A stretch of 64,000 nucleotides of DNA from Chitinophaga niastensis (GCF_003014755.1 NZ_PYAW01000003.1:372001-436000); one strand, 5' to 3'; positions 17,244 to 26,737 are shown, counted from the first letter of the stretch. The notes: generated from the letters alone by a model not told the origin. Numbers and translations: made by a program.

Positions 17244-17765
17244 TTATTTTTTAGAGACTGGTGCGTACAATCTTACGTTTAGGAGTTCTAATAAATAAGT
17301 AGGGATTTTTTTGCTTTTTCTACTCCGAATATCTGCATCCATCATTTCCTTTATTTGGTTTGCAGGTAAGGGATCTGGACAATTAGCGATAATGTTTGGG
17401 TAGTAATGATAAGAAAAAGGTTGCAGGATATCAAAATTTGCACCTGAGTTACGAATTATTTTTTTCCAATTGGCTTTTTTATAAAGTGGTAAGGCACGAA
17501 TAAATGCAATCTTAATAGCTTTTGGATTCCCTGTAAAATCAACTGAATCGAGTATTTTATTATTGCGAACGTGAATTGTTATGGTTGAATATTCATTGCA
17601 AACTGAATCCGCATTCTCATCTAACAACATTGTGTGATGTACCTCAAAGAAGAATTTTCGGCTTTCAATATTATCAACTGATTTTATTTGCGCAGATGTC
17701 GCTAACCCAGTCAAAATAAATAAGCAAATTGAGAGTGGCTTTTTAATTACAGTTAGTAGTTCCAT
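17244..17765 (-). CDS. Exported protein of unknown function (paralogue A of a tandem pair)
   Basis: 173 residues with a signal peptide (KKPLSICLFILTGLATSAQ). It shares most of its length with the 176-residue protein at 16465. Its start lies 23 bases inside the 3' end of the zincin gene, so translation is probably coupled and the two products likely work together in the periplasm. One possibility is an inhibitor or chaperone of the upstream HExxH protein, since it is always paired with it here, but there is no direct evidence. No known domain was recognised. Confidence 0.75.
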   Translation of the reverse strand: MELLTVIKKPLSICLFILTGLATSAQIKSVDNIESRKFFFEVHHTMLLDENADSVCNEYSTITIHVRNNKILDSVDFTGNPKAIKIAFIRALPLYKKANWKKIIRNSGANFDILQPFSYHYYPNIIANCPDPLPANQIKEMMDADIRSRKSKKIPTYLLELLNVRLYAPVSKK

Positions 17766-19023
17766 TTACTCCAGATTTATAGAAAATGTTAATAGATTCA
17801 ATTTTATCCTTATCAGCCTTGGCCATATTTATATAAGTGTCGGTTTCGTCAAGTCCTCCCCAGGCCAGGGCAAGAGCATCCTCCCACAGTAGATTCGGAA
17901 ATATTTCACTTAATGCATCAGCAATTATATTTATGTAATCTTTTACCATTTGATTATGATCGCGCCCATTCTTGTCAGCGACAGTTGGGTCAGGTGGATG
18001 TCCAAGCATATAAGCATGTAATGTTTCGTGCATTAGGGTTGCAGTAATAAATTCCTGAGATGCATTTTTTAACTGATTTGTATTAAGTACTGTTCGCCCA
18101 GTACCATATATTCCACTAGCATACCCAGTGGTAACAGCACAATCATTACCAGCTAACGGCGCTTCACTAAATGAGAGATCAGAGTTTGATTTATTACCGT
18201 AAAATTCATACAGTATCGCGCTGTAACGGCTATCAAAAATTTGTCCCCTTAAATTTTTTAAGGCTTTTTTAAAACAAGGGTTTTTTAAACTATCTCTTAT
18301 TTGTTTTATCTGATACAATTGCGTTACTGAAACAGGAGGAGGTGCGCCAACACTTCCGCCACCACCCCCTCCTCCGGAAGGAGGGGTATTATCTACACAA
18401 ACAGAAGTTGTCTGTAGGTAATTACAGTACCAGGTCGCACCGTCATCTGTAGTGTGGCAATCATACCAATCCGTAACGGTGCAAGTCTGTGCCGGACCTG
18501 TTGTTTCCGTTCTTGGAGGTCTATAGAGTGTTGTGAAAGTAGCTGGTTGTGACTTATTACCATCATTAAGGTATGCACTTAATAAATTACCTTTCCAGTC
18601 CTCTATTTTCGTAGCGCCAAGAAAAGGTACTTGCCCCATTATATAATTTGGCGCTGGTATTTTTGTTACTACCTCTGCATGTTTCTTGTTTTTTTCATCT
18701 TTGTAAACATAAAGATATGTAAGTTCAGTAGCCGAAACATGATTACCATCGTTCATCGTTATGTATTTGGCCTTTATAACAAATACAGGTACAACCACAA
18801 CCGGTCCTACTTCCAGCTGGTATACTTTGGCAGCTCCCCATAAAGCTATTTTATTTGGTCGGGTATTGCTTTCTACTACTGGATTTACATCCGTGATAAA
18901 ATAATTATAGGCATCCTTTATTAATTCTGTCTCAGATTTGGAGTTCGTAATTAAATCCTTTTTGTTACATGCATATATCACAGCTACAAGGATAATTACA
19001 AATAGAAATACAATTTTTTTCAT
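17743..19023 (-). CDS. HExxH (zincin-like) lipoprotein
   Basis: 426 residues. The N-terminus MKKIVFLFVIILVAVIYACN is a lipoprotein signal with Cys19. The first half is a beta-rich domain with a Cys-containing patch (QTCTVTDWYDCHTTDDGATW), then a Gly/Pro linker (about residues 215-232), then a helical C-terminal domain with HETLHAYMLGH (332-342) and DHNQM around 355. HETLH is the zinc-binding motif of zincins, with H342 or H356 possible further ligands. It is probably a surface or periplasmic metalloprotease-like protein. The gene overlaps the 173-aa gene by 23 bases. Two decayed copies of its C-terminus flank it (16976 and 19106), so the family has been duplicating locally. The substrate is unknown. 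Confidence 0.75.
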   Translation of the reverse strand: MKKIVFLFVIILVAVIYACNKKDLITNSKSETELIKDAYNYFITDVNPVVESNTRPNKIALWGAAKVYQLEVGPVVVVPVFVIKAKYITMNDGNHVSATELTYLYVYKDEKNKKHAEVVTKIPAPNYIMGQVPFLGATKIEDWKGNLLSAYLNDGNKSQPATFTTLYRPPRTETTGPAQTCTVTDWYDCHTTDDGATWYCNYLQTTSVCVDNTPPSGGGGGGGSVGAPPPVSVTQLYQIKQIRDSLKNPCFKKALKNLRGQIFDSRYSAILYEFYGNKSNSDLSFSEAPLAGNDCAVTTGYASGIYGTGRTVLNTNQLKNASQEFITATLMHETLHAYMLGHPPDPTVADKNGRDHNQMVKDYINIIADALSEIFPNLLWEDALALAWGGLDETDTYINMAKADKDKIESINIFYKSGVNGTTNCN

Positions 19024-19105
19024 AAGATAATATTTGGGGAATATTTTTTGTCTTATAAAAAGCTAAGCATTGGGGTTCAGCAAATTTTGATGAAACTAAT
19101 CAATA

Positions 19106-19171
19106 TTACATTTTAAAATCCATAGCAAATGTTAACGGAACTTCATTAACATACTTCAAAGTGTGTTCGGC
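19106..19171 (-). pseudogene. Second, shorter zincin-lipoprotein remnant
   Basis: The minus strand reads AEHTLKYVNEVPLTFAMDFK then Met and a stop. AEH-LKYVNEVPLTF is identical, except for one residue, to the remnant at 16976, and the DNA matches over about 45 bases. It sits just upstream of the intact zincin gene, showing that a third copy once existed. Confidence 0.65.
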
Positions 19172-19311
19172 AGATATACCACAAAGCAGATCCCGTTCTG
19201 GCATGCTAAAAGGTTGTTGTGGTTTATTTCCTTTAAGAATAAAATATCATTTATAAAAACGATGGACTGCATTAGAGCTATTCACTTTTAGTTCATTGAA
19301 ACAACAGGTGT

Positions 19312-19405
19312 CATTCTTGTATAGTTCTTCTGCTGTTCTTGTATAGTTCTTGTATCATTCTTGTGTTGACATTGTGTTATCCGTTTGTTATCCTTGTGTT
19401 GTCCA
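19312..19405. repeat. Degenerate short tandem repeat (TTCTTGTAT-type units)
   Basis: Units of 10-20 bases containing ttcttgtat/ttcttgtgtt recur about six times, becoming less regular to the right. There are no unique spacers, so this is not a CRISPR array. It lies in a 667-base gap (19024-19690) that otherwise holds only the zincin remnant, one possible small ORF and a terminator. Confidence 0.6.
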
Positions 19406-19553
19406 TATACCGCCCTTTCTCCCCTTTTTGAAGATTATCTCTTTCTGCACATTTTTTCTCTTTTCCTGCAAATTAAAAGTGATAGTAATGCATCAACTTT
19501 GGGCTGTTAACGACACCCATCGCAGTTATTTATTCACTTTAAATCTTTTAATC

Positions 19554-19625
19554 ATGGTACACAAAAGAAAATACCAGGCCGCAGCAAAAAATGGTCAGTC
19601 AGCTGATAATAAAAAATATTGGTAA
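19554..19625 (+). CDS. Possible 23-residue basic peptide
   Basis: A short frame starting ATGGTACACAAAAG encodes a very basic peptide beginning MVHKRKYQAAAKNGQSADNK, and its stop is 5 bases before a strong bidirectional hairpin terminator. The AT-rich, G-poor stretch before it resembles a Bacteroidota leader. The tight ORF-terminator spacing is the main support; there is no homology evidence. It could instead be non-coding RNA ending at the terminator. Confidence 0.35.
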   Translation: MVHKRKYQAAAKNGQSADNKKYW

Positions 19626-19630
19626 AACAC

Positions 19631-19679
19631 AAAAGAGGTCATCTCCTGGTTTTTACAACCGCAGGAGATGGCCTCTTTT
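19631..19679. terminator. Bidirectional intrinsic terminator
   Basis: Arms 19631-19648 (aaaagaggtcatctcctg) and 19662-19679 (caggagatggcctctttt) pair over 18 positions with one mismatch around a 13-base loop. The stem ends in A-tract/T-tract on both sides, so it can stop the plus-strand small ORF and the minus-strand YjbQ operon. Confidence 0.85.
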
Positions 19680-19690
19680 AATTTATAAAA

Positions 19691-20113
19691 TCATTCCCCC
19701 CACGCCGTCACCACAAGTCCTCTCCCTCCACCATGATTACGGTGCTCGCATAAATAAATACCTTGCCAGGTACCCAATACCAGTCTTCCATTACGAATGG
19801 GTATCGTCACAGAACTACCTAGCAGCGCAGCTTTCAAATGCGCAGGCATATCGTCTGAGCCCTCGTCATCATGCAGGTAATCCGGATCATTTTCAGGGAC
19901 CGTTTTATTAAAATACATTTCAAAATCCTTCCTTACAGTTGGATCTGCATTTTCGTTGATGGTCAGTGAAGCCGAAGTATGCTGAATAAACACCTGGCAG
20001 ATACCGGTCTTTAATTCGCTGATCTGAGGCAATGCCTGTATTACTTCAGTCGTAATCAAATGAAAGCCTCTTCTTCTTTCGTTCAGGAGCAGTGATTGCT
20101 GATATATTTTCAT
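19691..20113 (-). CDS. yjbQ: YjbQ/UPF0047 family protein (secondary thiamine-phosphate synthase enzyme)
   Basis: 140 residues, the full family length. The signature FIQHTSASLTINENADPTV and the C-terminal GTWQGIYLCEHRNHGG carry the conserved His, Cys and Asp of the YjbQ fold. Members show weak thiamine-phosphate synthase activity in vitro and their true role is unresolved; they are soluble and trimeric. It is the last gene of the minus-strand run that begins at the sigma factor, 41 bases after the TPR/thioredoxin gene, and is followed at once by a terminator. Confidence 0.92.
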   Translation of the reverse strand: MKIYQQSLLLNERRRGFHLITTEVIQALPQISELKTGICQVFIQHTSASLTINENADPTVRKDFEMYFNKTVPENDPDYLHDDEGSDDMPAHLKAALLGSSVTIPIRNGRLVLGTWQGIYLCEHRNHGGGRGLVVTAWGE

Positions 20114-20154
20114 CCTTCATTTCTTTGCTATAAAATTACAACAAAAGATAGCTA

Positions 20155-21690
20155 TCAGGACGCCGGATGCTTCAGCAATAAACTGATCATCTCCTGTAAC
20201 ATCAATTCTTCCTCCCGATTTTGTATCATAAAAGAGTGGAAAATGATGCGTCCTTCCTGATCTATCAGGTAGTTGGAAGGGGCTCCGCGCACTTCCAGGT
20301 TATTGCGCTTTGCCTCATTATCTTTTAATGCTGTAAAGCTGTAACCACTTGATTTCATGAAAGGCACCACATATGCATCCTGATCGCGTGCCACATTAAC
20401 ACCTACGTAGGAAACCGGTGTGCCATTGAACTGTTTTAATACCCGTTCAAAGTGTGGAAACTCCCCCCGGCAAGGGCCGCAGCCGGGAAACCAGAAAGTC
20501 AGCAGCACAACTTTTCCTTTATAATCTTTGAGAGAAATATTGTTGCCAGACATATAACTGTCAAAGGTAAACGAGGCCTGTTTGGCATCAGTGGATAGTT
20601 TCTTCCATATTTCCGCATCTACCGCATCCTTATTTTTCCCCAGTTTATCCGCATAGGTCAAGAGTGCTTCTTTTACCGGAGTAACAGGTGTTTTTACATA
20701 GCATACCAGCAAAGAATCGTACGCCTGTTGCGTATGACCGCTGTTACTGCTGGCTGTCGCTTTTAGCAAGGCCACTGTTTGCGACTGGCTACTCCACTTT
20801 CTACTCTTTACCTCCGCAAGGATTTTGCTGGCTTCTTCCGGCTTGTTGGCTGCCAGCAATTGCTGTACAGATCTCAATTGTGTAGCAATTTTCATTGCTC
20901 TTTCCAGTTCCTTTTTATTTTCCCCATCCAAGCCTGGTAACTTCATCAATTCATTGGATAATTGTAGCGCCCTGGCAGGATCAGTGGATAACAACAGATC
21001 AAAATATTCCGTCATCGCATAAACAGACCAGCTGAACTTTGTAAGCGGAAAATCGGTACGCAGCTTTTCATACAAAGCTGTTTTCTTTTCCACGTCTGTT
21101 TCTTTGAAAGCAAGCCAGTAAATTGCCTGTGCACTTCGCTGGCTCTTCGGAAATTGCTTTACCATCTCCATATTTAACCGGTAATATTTTTCCGGGTCAC
21201 TGTTTTCAAATGAGTTATTGTAGTAATAAATATAATCCGGATTATTGGGTGCTGCTGCTACCGCTTTGGCCAGGTATTCATTAGCCGCTTTAAAATCGCC
21301 CCAGCGTTCTGCGTCCGTTGAAAGTTCTTCCCAGGCTGCTGCCAGTTTGGGATTGAGACCCACTGCTTTTAACAGAAACGGCCGGGCAGCCGGGCTTTCC
21401 TGGTTAGTATAAAACTCACCAAATGCAAATGGTACCGCTGCTGCCGCCGGAAATTGTTGCATCCATTTTTCATATTGTTTCACCAGGCCGGCACTATCTT
21501 TTCTCATCGCGTTTACAAATGCCCGGTGTACTTTAATATCCCCGGGATGTGCTTCTACAGCTATTTTCAGCTTGGGTATATCTGCTGGTTTTTCTTTTGA
21601 TTGTGCCATCAGTCCCCCTGAAAATAGCAGCAAAACATTCATTGTTAAAACAAAGGCTTTTATCTTATTATATTGGATTATATACTTCAT
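20155..21690 (-). CDS. Exported TPR-thioredoxin (TlpA/ResA-like) protein
   Basis: 511 residues with signal peptide (VLTMNVLLLFSGGLMAQ). Residues about 30-340 are TPR-like helical repeats (AWEELSTDAERWGDFKAANE, IYYYNNSFENSDPEKYYRLN). The last 150 residues are a TlpA-type thioredoxin domain with KVVLLTFWFPGCGPCRGEF; the CGPC pair is at 404-407 and the cis-Pro loop is RGAPSNYLID. It should be a periplasmic thiol reductant or isomerase. It starts 41 bases after SusD, so it is part of the SusCD operon; such proteins recur in Bacteroidota after SusD genes, perhaps to keep exported partners reduced. Confidence 0.88.
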   Translation of the reverse strand: MKYIIQYNKIKAFVLTMNVLLLFSGGLMAQSKEKPADIPKLKIAVEAHPGDIKVHRAFVNAMRKDSAGLVKQYEKWMQQFPAAAAVPFAFGEFYTNQESPAARPFLLKAVGLNPKLAAAWEELSTDAERWGDFKAANEYLAKAVAAAPNNPDYIYYYNNSFENSDPEKYYRLNMEMVKQFPKSQRSAQAIYWLAFKETDVEKKTALYEKLRTDFPLTKFSWSVYAMTEYFDLLLSTDPARALQLSNELMKLPGLDGENKKELERAMKIATQLRSVQQLLAANKPEEASKILAEVKSRKWSSQSQTVALLKATASSNSGHTQQAYDSLLVCYVKTPVTPVKEALLTYADKLGKNKDAVDAEIWKKLSTDAKQASFTFDSYMSGNNISLKDYKGKVVLLTFWFPGCGPCRGEFPHFERVLKQFNGTPVSYVGVNVARDQDAYVVPFMKSSGYSFTALKDNEAKRNNLEVRGAPSNYLIDQEGRIIFHSFMIQNREEELMLQEMISLLLKHPAS

Positions 21691-21731
21691 AATTAGAATT
21701 ATTAGTGATCAATATTTTTGTTTTGCTGTTA

Positions 21732-23306
21732 TTACCAACCTGGGTTTTGTTCCGGTACTTTACCGGCAGGATATTTCTGTAACTCATCCTGGGGAATCGG
21801 GAAATAATACATTTTAGGATCAAAAAAACGGTTCTCCAACGGTACGGTGGTGTAAGTTCTCGCCCCGTTTTGTTCATTAATCTTAACCGCATTGATAGTA
21901 ATTCCGATCATACTGGCACCGGTCCCCCATCGCCTGATATCATTCCATCGTTGTCCTTCAAAAGCCAGTTCCACCGTGCGTTCCCGCACATATGCGTCCC
22001 AGGTCATTTGTCCGGCCGGGATGTCGGGCATGTTCACTCTTTCCCTGAGTAAATTAATGTAGGGGCGGGCTCCTTCCGCATTGCCCAGTTTCAGCTCACA
22101 TTCGGCATAATTAAGGTAGATCTCTGCCAAACGCAGCATGATGCAGTTTTGGTAATTGGTGTTATTACCGTAAAAAATATAGTTGGGGTTTAAAAATTTC
22201 CGGAGCATATAACCCGTATAGGTGGTACCGCTGGTAGTAGGATTAATAGCAGAACCCAGTTTCATATCCATGAGTGTTTTCATCCAGGTAGTGCCATCAT
22301 ACATAATGCTGGCCTGAAAACGCGGATCACGGTTGGCGTAGGGATGTGCCGGGTCAAACAAACCGGATTTATCCCAGGGTTTTCCATCTGTCATCAGGTA
22401 CTGATCTACCAGGTTTTGCGTAGGGCATTCTACCACGCTGCTGAAGCCGGTGAAATAACTGGAGTTATCATAAACATCAAGACTATGCACCTGGTTACTC
22501 TGATCCCCTGCATATTCTTTATTAAAGATCACTTCTTTGTTATCATCGTTTTCCGGGTAAAACATGCCGCCATAATCAGGAAACAAACTGTATGGCCCTT
22601 TATCAATGATCTCTTTTGCTACTGCTGCGGCGCCGCTGTAGTCTTTATGATTTAATAACAAGCGGCATTTAATACCCAGTGCGGCATACTTTGTAGCCCT
22701 CCCCAAACTGGCTGCAGGATAGCTTTCCGGCAACAAAGCAGCAGCAGCGTTCAGGTCATTCAGCATAAAAGCCACGCAGGAATCGTCCGAAGCACGGCCT
22801 GCTGTTAGTTCATCGCTCAGTGAAAGCACTTTATCAACAATCGGAAAACGACCAAAAGTAAAATAGAGATCTGTATAATTCAATGCCCGAAGAAAAAGCA
22901 CCTCTCCTTTGATCTGATCTTTTCCGCTGCTACTCAGTGGCATATCATTCAGGTGAGAGAGTATGGTATTACATCCACGTACATTGGTATAGGTGCCGGT
23001 CCAGGTACCATCGTAAATACCGCTGGAGGCTGTGTACTGTCCGGCATTCACCAGGTTACACTTCAGGAAGGAACGTGCGGTTTTGGCCTCATCCGTAATA
23101 TCGCAGGGCATCCAGTCGCCGGCATCATCGTAAATACAATGAATACCGCTATACGCCTGTAGTACAACGCGACTGATCAATGCACTGTCTTTCCACACAT
23201 TATTATCACTATAAAGATTTAACGGTCCCTTATTCAGTGCATCTTTGTTGCATGCTCCCATTACCATAGTAAAAGAGAGCGATATATAGCATATTAATCG
23301 TTTCAT
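21732..23306 (-). CDS. SusD/RagB family nutrient-binding outer membrane lipoprotein
   Basis: 524 residues. A lipoprotein signal ends MGACNKDALNKGPLN. The SusD-like N-terminal TPR region (YTDLYFTFGRFPIVD, KYAALGIKCRLLLNHKDYSG) and the RagB C-terminal part (EIYLNYAECELKLGNAEGAR, YVRERTVELAFEGQRWNDIR, YFPIPQDELQKYP) are all present. It caps the SusC channel at the cell surface and binds the ligand before import. The ligand cannot be read from the sequence: no glycoside hydrolase or peptidase is in the operon. It follows SusC by 38 bases. Confidence 0.95.
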   Translation of the reverse strand: MKRLICYISLSFTMVMGACNKDALNKGPLNLYSDNNVWKDSALISRVVLQAYSGIHCIYDDAGDWMPCDITDEAKTARSFLKCNLVNAGQYTASSGIYDGTWTGTYTNVRGCNTILSHLNDMPLSSSGKDQIKGEVLFLRALNYTDLYFTFGRFPIVDKVLSLSDELTAGRASDDSCVAFMLNDLNAAAALLPESYPAASLGRATKYAALGIKCRLLLNHKDYSGAAAVAKEIIDKGPYSLFPDYGGMFYPENDDNKEVIFNKEYAGDQSNQVHSLDVYDNSSYFTGFSSVVECPTQNLVDQYLMTDGKPWDKSGLFDPAHPYANRDPRFQASIMYDGTTWMKTLMDMKLGSAINPTTSGTTYTGYMLRKFLNPNYIFYGNNTNYQNCIMLRLAEIYLNYAECELKLGNAEGARPYINLLRERVNMPDIPAGQMTWDAYVRERTVELAFEGQRWNDIRRWGTGASMIGITINAVKINEQNGARTYTTVPLENRFFDPKMYYFPIPQDELQKYPAGKVPEQNPGW

Positions 23307-23344
23307 TTTGCAGCGTTATTTGATTCAAAAATTCGTTTTCCTCA

Positions 23345-26300
23345 TTAGAATTGCAGTGTAAGTCCGCCGCTGTAAGATTTCATCAGCGGGTCCCGCACCT
23401 GGCCGGCACTTTCAGGATCGAATAATTTGAATTTTGTAAAAGTGAAGAGATTATTTGCGCTCAATGTAAACCGCAAACTCCTGGCGCTTATATGACGTAA
23501 TACCGAAGCAGGAAGACTGTATGCCAGCTCCATATTTTTCATGCGCAGATAGGCGGTACTGCGTATCCAGTAATCGGAATACTCCGTATTATTCTGGTAG
23601 TTATACCATAAGCGCGGATAAGCAGCATTTGTATGTTGTGGTGTCCAGCGATCGAGTTGGTCTACAGTGGCAGGCAGGCCATTATATGCATATCCCTGTA
23701 CATTGCCTGCACCCTGGAATAAAACATTCAGCTCAATGCCATGGTAACTAAGTCCGCAACGGATACCATACTGAATTTCAGGAAAGAAACCGGCGCCCAC
23801 CGGTACCCGGTCGTTAGCTGTCAATTTACCATCTCCATCCACATCTTTATACCGGATATCTCCCGGCGCTACCGTAGGATACAATGGCGTTGGTCCTTTT
23901 GTAACTTCGTCCTTGCTCTGGTACAAACCATCTGACTGGTAACCGAGGTATTTTGAGCCAACTGTATTGTAAAAAAAGCCGATTGATTTACCGCTCAGTC
24001 TTTGCCACGTCGGAATGCTCTGTGATTCGGGATAGTTCACTATTTTGTTTTTGCTGAAACTGATGTTCGGCGAAATATAATAAGTGAATTTGCCCAGGTG
24101 ATTTGTATGTCCGAGTGCTATTTCAAGTCCTTTCGTATCTACAATCCCGTTATTAACATCCGGCAGGTCTATGCCGATAACACTGGGCACCTGTTGGGAT
24201 GGCGGAGCGAGAATATCTTTAGTGCGTTTGTAAAAATAATCTGCCTCTATGGTGAACAGGTCATTTTTAATATGTGCTTCCAGTCCTGCATTCGCAATCA
24301 CCGCACGTTCCCAGGTGAAAGCCGGATTGGGTAATACTTTAGGCGTGAGTGTCTGATAATACTGTGGTACCGGGCCTCCCAGTGAATAACCTGGTGAAGC
24401 GCCCAGCGCATAGGTAGTCAGGAACTGATAAGGGTCTACCCGGTCGTTTCCCAGCTGCCCCCATGAAGCTCTTATCTTTAAGAAATCCAGGCTGCTGATC
24501 TTATCTTTCATAAATGGTTCTTCAGACAATACCCATCCTGCAGATAAGGAAGGGAAAAATCCATACCGGTGGTCTGGCGGAAAAATATCTGATCCGTCAT
24601 AGCGGAAATTAAACTGAAACAGGTATCGTTGCGCATAGTTGTAAGCTACGCGTCCTACTAACCCACGCCTGGCGTTCTGTGAACCTGAACCTGCGTTAGT
24701 AGCCCTGGTAGGATCTCCCAGGCTCAACTCCGATAAACTGGAAGAAACAAAGCCGGAACGCTGTGTATTAAAATTATCTGTCGTAGCATTTGTTTGGGTA
24801 TACAACAATGTACCTGACAAGGTATGTTTGTTAAAGGCAGCATCATATTGCAGTCCTCCTTCCAGCGTCAGCCTTTGTGTTTGTCCGAAATACTCTTTGA
24901 GAAAAGGTTCCGTAGGATAGGCAGGTACCTTAGCATATGTGCCTGCATCATCAATACTGAACATATCATAAGGCACGGCAAAACGTTTTCCAAAGGAGTA
25001 CGTTTTATCATAGGCGCCGTTACCTTTTAAAGACAGTCCTTTTATCCAGGGCAGATCATACTGTAGCGTAAGTCCCGTGTTAACAATATTATTATTCGTT
25101 GTCCAGTAGCCGGAATTTCCGCGTGATTGCAGGTAACTGTTACCGCGTTGTTCCGGAACACTGGCATAGGTGCCATTGCTGAACTGATTTACCCGTATAG
25201 GTGGTGTGGAATAAATATTATTGATCACGTACTCCGAACCATACACTGCCTCTGCATTACGCTTACTGAAGGAACCACTTATATTCATGGTTACTTTCAG
25301 GTTGTGGGTGATATTAGCTTCTATATTGCTGCGCAGGTTATACCGGTTATAATTTTCAACCGGTATGAGTCCATTGTTTTTAGCATAGCCACCAGACAGG
25401 TAAAAACGAATATTTTCATTGCCACCGGAAGCAGACAGATTATAATTGTTTTGCCAGATAGAAGTAGCCAATACTTCTTTCATCCAGTCTGTATTAGGAT
25501 AATGATCAGGATCGGATCCATCCTTGAACTTTTGTACTATTTCAGGGGTAAACCCCATTCCTAAAGTGGGCTGATATAAATCTTCGTTCTGCAGCGATTC
25601 GTTGTACAGCTGTGCATACTGATAAGCATTCACTTGTTTATAATACTGGGTAGGGCGCTGGTTGATCATGTTGGCGCCAAAGGTGATAGATGTTTTTCCT
25701 GCGCTCCCTTTTTTGGTAGTTACCAGGATAACGCCGTTGGCTGCGCGGGCACCATACACAGAAATTGCCGAAGCATCTTTTAAAACGGAAACTGCCTGAA
25801 TGTCGTTATAATTGAGGTCATCCAGACTTCTGTCCGGAATACCATCAATCACGATCAGCGGGGAAGAATTATTAAAAGTACTTAGCCCGCGTACAAACAG
25901 GTCTGAGCCTGCTCCCGGAGCGCCGCCTGTTTTCATAGCAAACAATCCTGGCAATCTGCCTGCAAGCATATCAGATACCGCTATACTGGAATGGTCTTCC
26001 GTGATCTCTTTTGCGTTGATGGTAGCAATGGCTTCTGTTTTATAGCGTTTGGTGGTGGTGCCATAACCTATTACCACAGAAGCATCCAGTTCCATTACAG
26101 CAGGCTTCATTAAAAGCGCCAGCTGTAATGCGCGCTCATCTACTTTGATATGCTTTTCAATTTTTTCATATCCCACAAAACTTACTGTAAGAATATAATT
26201 TCCGGGCGAGACCCCGTTAATGGTAAACTCCCCTTTTTCATTGGTGACGGCACCTTTGTTAAACGGTTTCAGTGATACAGTTGCTCCCGGCACCGGCTGG

Positions 26301-26737
26301 CCTTTTTCATCCCGGACAATACCGTAAACAGCAGATAATTCCACCGGCGCCAGTACGGCAGGTAGTGCTGGTGTCTTTTTTCCAATGACCACCAGTTTAT
26401 TTGCGGCATCAATGTACCAGGAGAAAGGCTGGCCTTCCATACACCGTTCCAGCGCCTGTTGCAGCGTGGCATCTTTTATTTGTATGTCTACAGGAATGGC
26501 ATCTCTAAGTAGTTGCGCATTATAAAAGAAGTGGTAGGTACTTTGTTTTTTTATGTCTGTCAGTACATTTTCCAGCGCAGCTTTCTTAAAGGATAACGTT
26601 ATCTTTTGAGAGACCACTTTTGCACTTACATGCAAACAAAAAACAACCATTAAAAAGAAATTCAATCTCATGATAAGCATTGCTTTTCTAAGTAGGGAAC
26701 GAGCAAAGAAACCCCTATAGCAATCAGTTAATTGCAT
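23345..26737 (-). CDS. SusC/RagA family TonB-dependent receptor with STN signalling domain
   Basis: 1130 residues. A signal anchor (MLIMRLNFFLMVVFCLHVSA) is followed by a secretin/TonB N-terminal (STN) domain (ITLSFKKAALENVLTDIKKQ), a carboxypeptidase-D-like regulatory domain (VYGIVRDEKGQPVPGATVSL), a plug (VVIGYGTTTKRYKTEAIATI; SPLIVIDGIPDRSLDDLNYN; GARAANGVILVTTKKGS) and a 22-strand-type barrel ending in LTLQF. The STN domain lets ligand-loaded receptor signal to FecR and the sigma factor encoded upstream. The translation start may be 19 or 22 codons inside the frame. It forms the outer membrane import channel with SusD. Confidence 0.95.
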   Translation of the reverse strand: MQLTDCYRGFFARSLLRKAMLIMRLNFFLMVVFCLHVSAKVVSQKITLSFKKAALENVLTDIKKQSTYHFFYNAQLLRDAIPVDIQIKDATLQQALERCMEGQPFSWYIDAANKLVVIGKKTPALPAVLAPVELSAVYGIVRDEKGQPVPGATVSLKPFNKGAVTNEKGEFTINGVSPGNYILTVSFVGYEKIEKHIKVDERALQLALLMKPAVMELDASVVIGYGTTTKRYKTEAIATINAKEITEDHSSIAVSDMLAGRLPGLFAMKTGGAPGAGSDLFVRGLSTFNNSSPLIVIDGIPDRSLDDLNYNDIQAVSVLKDASAISVYGARAANGVILVTTKKGSAGKTSITFGANMINQRPTQYYKQVNAYQYAQLYNESLQNEDLYQPTLGMGFTPEIVQKFKDGSDPDHYPNTDWMKEVLATSIWQNNYNLSASGGNENIRFYLSGGYAKNNGLIPVENYNRYNLRSNIEANITHNLKVTMNISGSFSKRNAEAVYGSEYVINNIYSTPPIRVNQFSNGTYASVPEQRGNSYLQSRGNSGYWTTNNNIVNTGLTLQYDLPWIKGLSLKGNGAYDKTYSFGKRFAVPYDMFSIDDAGTYAKVPAYPTEPFLKEYFGQTQRLTLEGGLQYDAAFNKHTLSGTLLYTQTNATTDNFNTQRSGFVSSSLSELSLGDPTRATNAGSGSQNARRGLVGRVAYNYAQRYLFQFNFRYDGSDIFPPDHRYGFFPSLSAGWVLSEEPFMKDKISSLDFLKIRASWGQLGNDRVDPYQFLTTYALGASPGYSLGGPVPQYYQTLTPKVLPNPAFTWERAVIANAGLEAHIKNDLFTIEADYFYKRTKDILAPPSQQVPSVIGIDLPDVNNGIVDTKGLEIALGHTNHLGKFTYYISPNISFSKNKIVNYPESQSIPTWQRLSGKSIGFFYNTVGSKYLGYQSDGLYQSKDEVTKGPTPLYPTVAPGDIRYKDVDGDGKLTANDRVPVGAGFFPEIQYGIRCGLSYHGIELNVLFQGAGNVQGYAYNGLPATVDQLDRWTPQHTNAAYPRLWYNYQNNTEYSDYWIRSTAYLRMKNMELAYSLPASVLRHISARSLRFTLSANNLFTFTKFKLFDPESAGQVRDPLMKSYSGGLTLQF

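Noticed and set aside
19312-19405. CRISPR-like short repeats
   Set aside because: Units are 10-20 bases, imperfect and not separated by unique spacers; no cas gene is in the window.
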